Positions 16,467-17,398 of a stretch of 17,398 bases of DNA are shown here, in pieces. Made by a program: the position numbers and the translations under genes. The DNA lies in assembly GCA_964506325.1 (NCBI GenBank), contig CAZDLO010000069.1:1-17398 (forward strand), read 5' to 3'. Source of the DNA: CAINVV01 sp964506325 (GTDB taxonomy: Bacteria; Bacteroidota; Bacteroidia; Bacteroidales; Prolixibacteraceae). Positions within the stretch are counted from its first letter, which is position 1, and each line of letters opens with the position of its first letter. The notes under the pieces are model-generated. The model was not told where the DNA came from. It did not search any database and worked only from the letters and a program-made list of their open reading frames with translations.

Positions 16467-17398
16467 CTAAATCTTATCTGGAATTTCAAATCCTTTTCTG
16501 TAATACCCTTCAGCAAGTGACTGTGCCTTATTATCGTTAGTTATCATTTCATATTCAGGCGAAAATATAAGTTGTTTACAACCCGCACGGTACGAAAGGT
16601 TTGCCAGATGAACTAAAACAGAACTTTTATGGCCTTCTATAATTGGGGCATTTGGTTGCTGTCTGGAACGAATGCAATCAACAAAATTACCAAGATGCTC
16701 ATTCAAAGGAAATCTGCCATATTCCTGTGCTGCAATCCTGCCATCTTTTTCGAAAACCTGCCATCCTGCTCCCATACGTCCTAAATACATTACCCTTTTT
16801 GTCCCATAGATAACAATTTTGTCGCGGTTAAGTTTCCATTCCGGAAAAAGATCGCCATTTCGGATCTCTGAACTGGCCTTTGACATGTAGGGCGTAAAAT
16901 CGCCAGTTTGAAGTGTAAGAATAAAATTACCATAATCGTATGTAGTCGTCTGGTAATCAGGAATATCCCTTTTGTCATCAAAAAGGTATCTTCCCCCGAC
17001 GCAATAAACCGATTTTGGAAAACCGGGGTCGCCAAGAACAAAGCGGGCAAGATCCATCTGATGTATGGCACCATTCGACAACTCATTACCTCCTGAATAA
17101 TCCCAGTAATAAAGCCATGATTTGTTGCGGGAGATGTTATAAGGCACCTTGGGTGCAGGACCAAGCCACATATCCCAGTCAATAGTGTCAGGAGCAGACA
17201 GCTCTTCCTTTTCCTTAAAAGGAACAGGACCTTCAGCGAGTTCCATGACATTTACAGCCACAATCTGTCCCAGTTCACCACTTTTAATATAGTCACGCGC
17301 CTTGAAATTATATGCTGCACTTCTATTTTGTGTACCACATTGCAAAATTCTTTCATATTTCATGGCCGCCTCTACCATCTTCTGACCTTCACCTATTG
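16467..17398 (-). CDS. Gfo/Idh/MocA family oxidoreductase, 5' end beyond the window
   Basis: An open frame enters from the right edge (IGEGQKMVEAAMKYERILQC) and runs to TAG at 16467, giving about 310 residues. The missing front would hold the leader, Rossmann fold and EKP lysine. The visible part has CGTQNRSAAYNFKARDYIKS, TIDWDMWLGPAP, YYWDYSGGNELSNGAIHQMD (conserved His) and a C-terminus ending RKGFEIPDKI. The WLGPAP and DYSGG segments match the oxidoreductases at 4004 and 11173, placing the three in one subfamily, which usually carries Tat leaders. No lesion is seen. It is the upstream partner of the membrane-anchored protein at 16457 and may start an operon outside the window. Confidence 0.92.
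   Translation of the reverse strand, partial: IGEGQKMVEAAMKYERILQCGTQNRSAAYNFKARDYIKSGELGQIVAVNVMELAEGPVPFKEKEELSAPDTIDWDMWLGPAPKVPYNISRNKSWLYYWDYSGGNELSNGAIHQMDLARFVLGDPGFPKSVYCVGGRYLFDDKRDIPDYQTTTYDYGNFILTLQTGDFTPYMSKASSEIRNGDLFPEWKLNRDKIVIYGTKRVMYLGRMGAGWQVFEKDGRIAAQEYGRFPLNEHLGNFVDCIRSRQQPNAPIIEGHKSSVLVHLANLSYRAGCKQLIFSPEYEMITNDNKAQSLAEGYYRKGFEIPDKI

Noticed and set aside
1..17398. CRISPR arrays, tRNA or rRNA genes
   Set aside because: No regularly spaced repeats, no cloverleaf-like or conserved rRNA segments were seen on either strand.

Overview
The window looks like an accessory sugar-metabolism island from a member of the Bacteroidota, probably a Bacteroidales or Marinilabiliales relative. 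Pointers are the fairly low GC, genes that start without Shine-Dalgarno sequences but behind A-rich leaders, several N-terminal twin-arginine (Tat) signals, transposases of types familiar from Bacteroides, and the protein families themselves: Gfo/Idh/MocA oxidoreductases, DUF1080 proteins, HEAT-repeat/DUF1080 fusions, a GH29 fucosidase and a Reg_prop-type propeller. The species cannot be named from this window.

Layout, left to right. (1) 90-5272, minus strand: a cluster read right to left of a Tat-exported Gfo/Idh/MocA oxidoreductase (5272-4004), a secreted HEAT-repeat plus DUF1080 protein (3965-1137), a second DUF1080 domain in the same frame after a single TAA (1136-531), and a broken GH29 alpha-L-fucosidase (519 to about 90). 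(2) 5387-6685: a decayed IS4-type insertion sequence with recognisable terminal inverted repeats and a transposase broken by two in-frame stops and several frameshifts. (3) 6686-7439: debris, including a 67-aa ORF of unknown function. (4) 8495-7440, minus: a GC-richer Gfo/Idh/MocA oxidoreductase, divergent from (5) 8821-10194, plus: a DegT/DnrJ/EryC1 aminotransferase carrying a Tat-like leader. (6) 14803-10220, minus: a propeller plus alpha-helical protein split by one frameshift, an intact Tat-type Gfo/Idh/MocA oxidoreductase, and a broken DUF1080-HEAT lipoprotein gene. (7) 14804-15758: mobile-element debris, including a 192-bp internally deleted IS5-like element and a fragment of another transposase. 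(8) 17398-15759, minus: a Gfo/Idh/MocA oxidoreductase cut by the window edge and a membrane-anchored protein ending the operon.

How the parts may work together. Four Gfo/Idh/MocA proteins and three DUF1080 domains in 17 kb fit the 3-keto-glycoside route, in which a Gfo/Idh enzyme oxidises a sugar ring at C3, a DUF1080 enzyme (3-keto-disaccharide hydrolase / 3-keto-glucoside lyase) cleaves the activated glycoside, and further Gfo/Idh enzymes reduce the product. Tat signals imply that cofactor-loaded oxidoreductases are exported already folded, so the chemistry would be periplasmic. The exported DegT-type PLP enzyme is the most unusual partner, since this family aminates keto-sugars. The pathway assignment is inferred from families and context; no substrate can be read from the sequence.

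The island is also decaying, or contains sequencing errors: the GH29 gene, the DUF1080-HEAT gene and the IS4 transposase are multiply broken, the propeller gene has one frameshift, and the large HEAT-DUF1080 gene has one nonsense codon.
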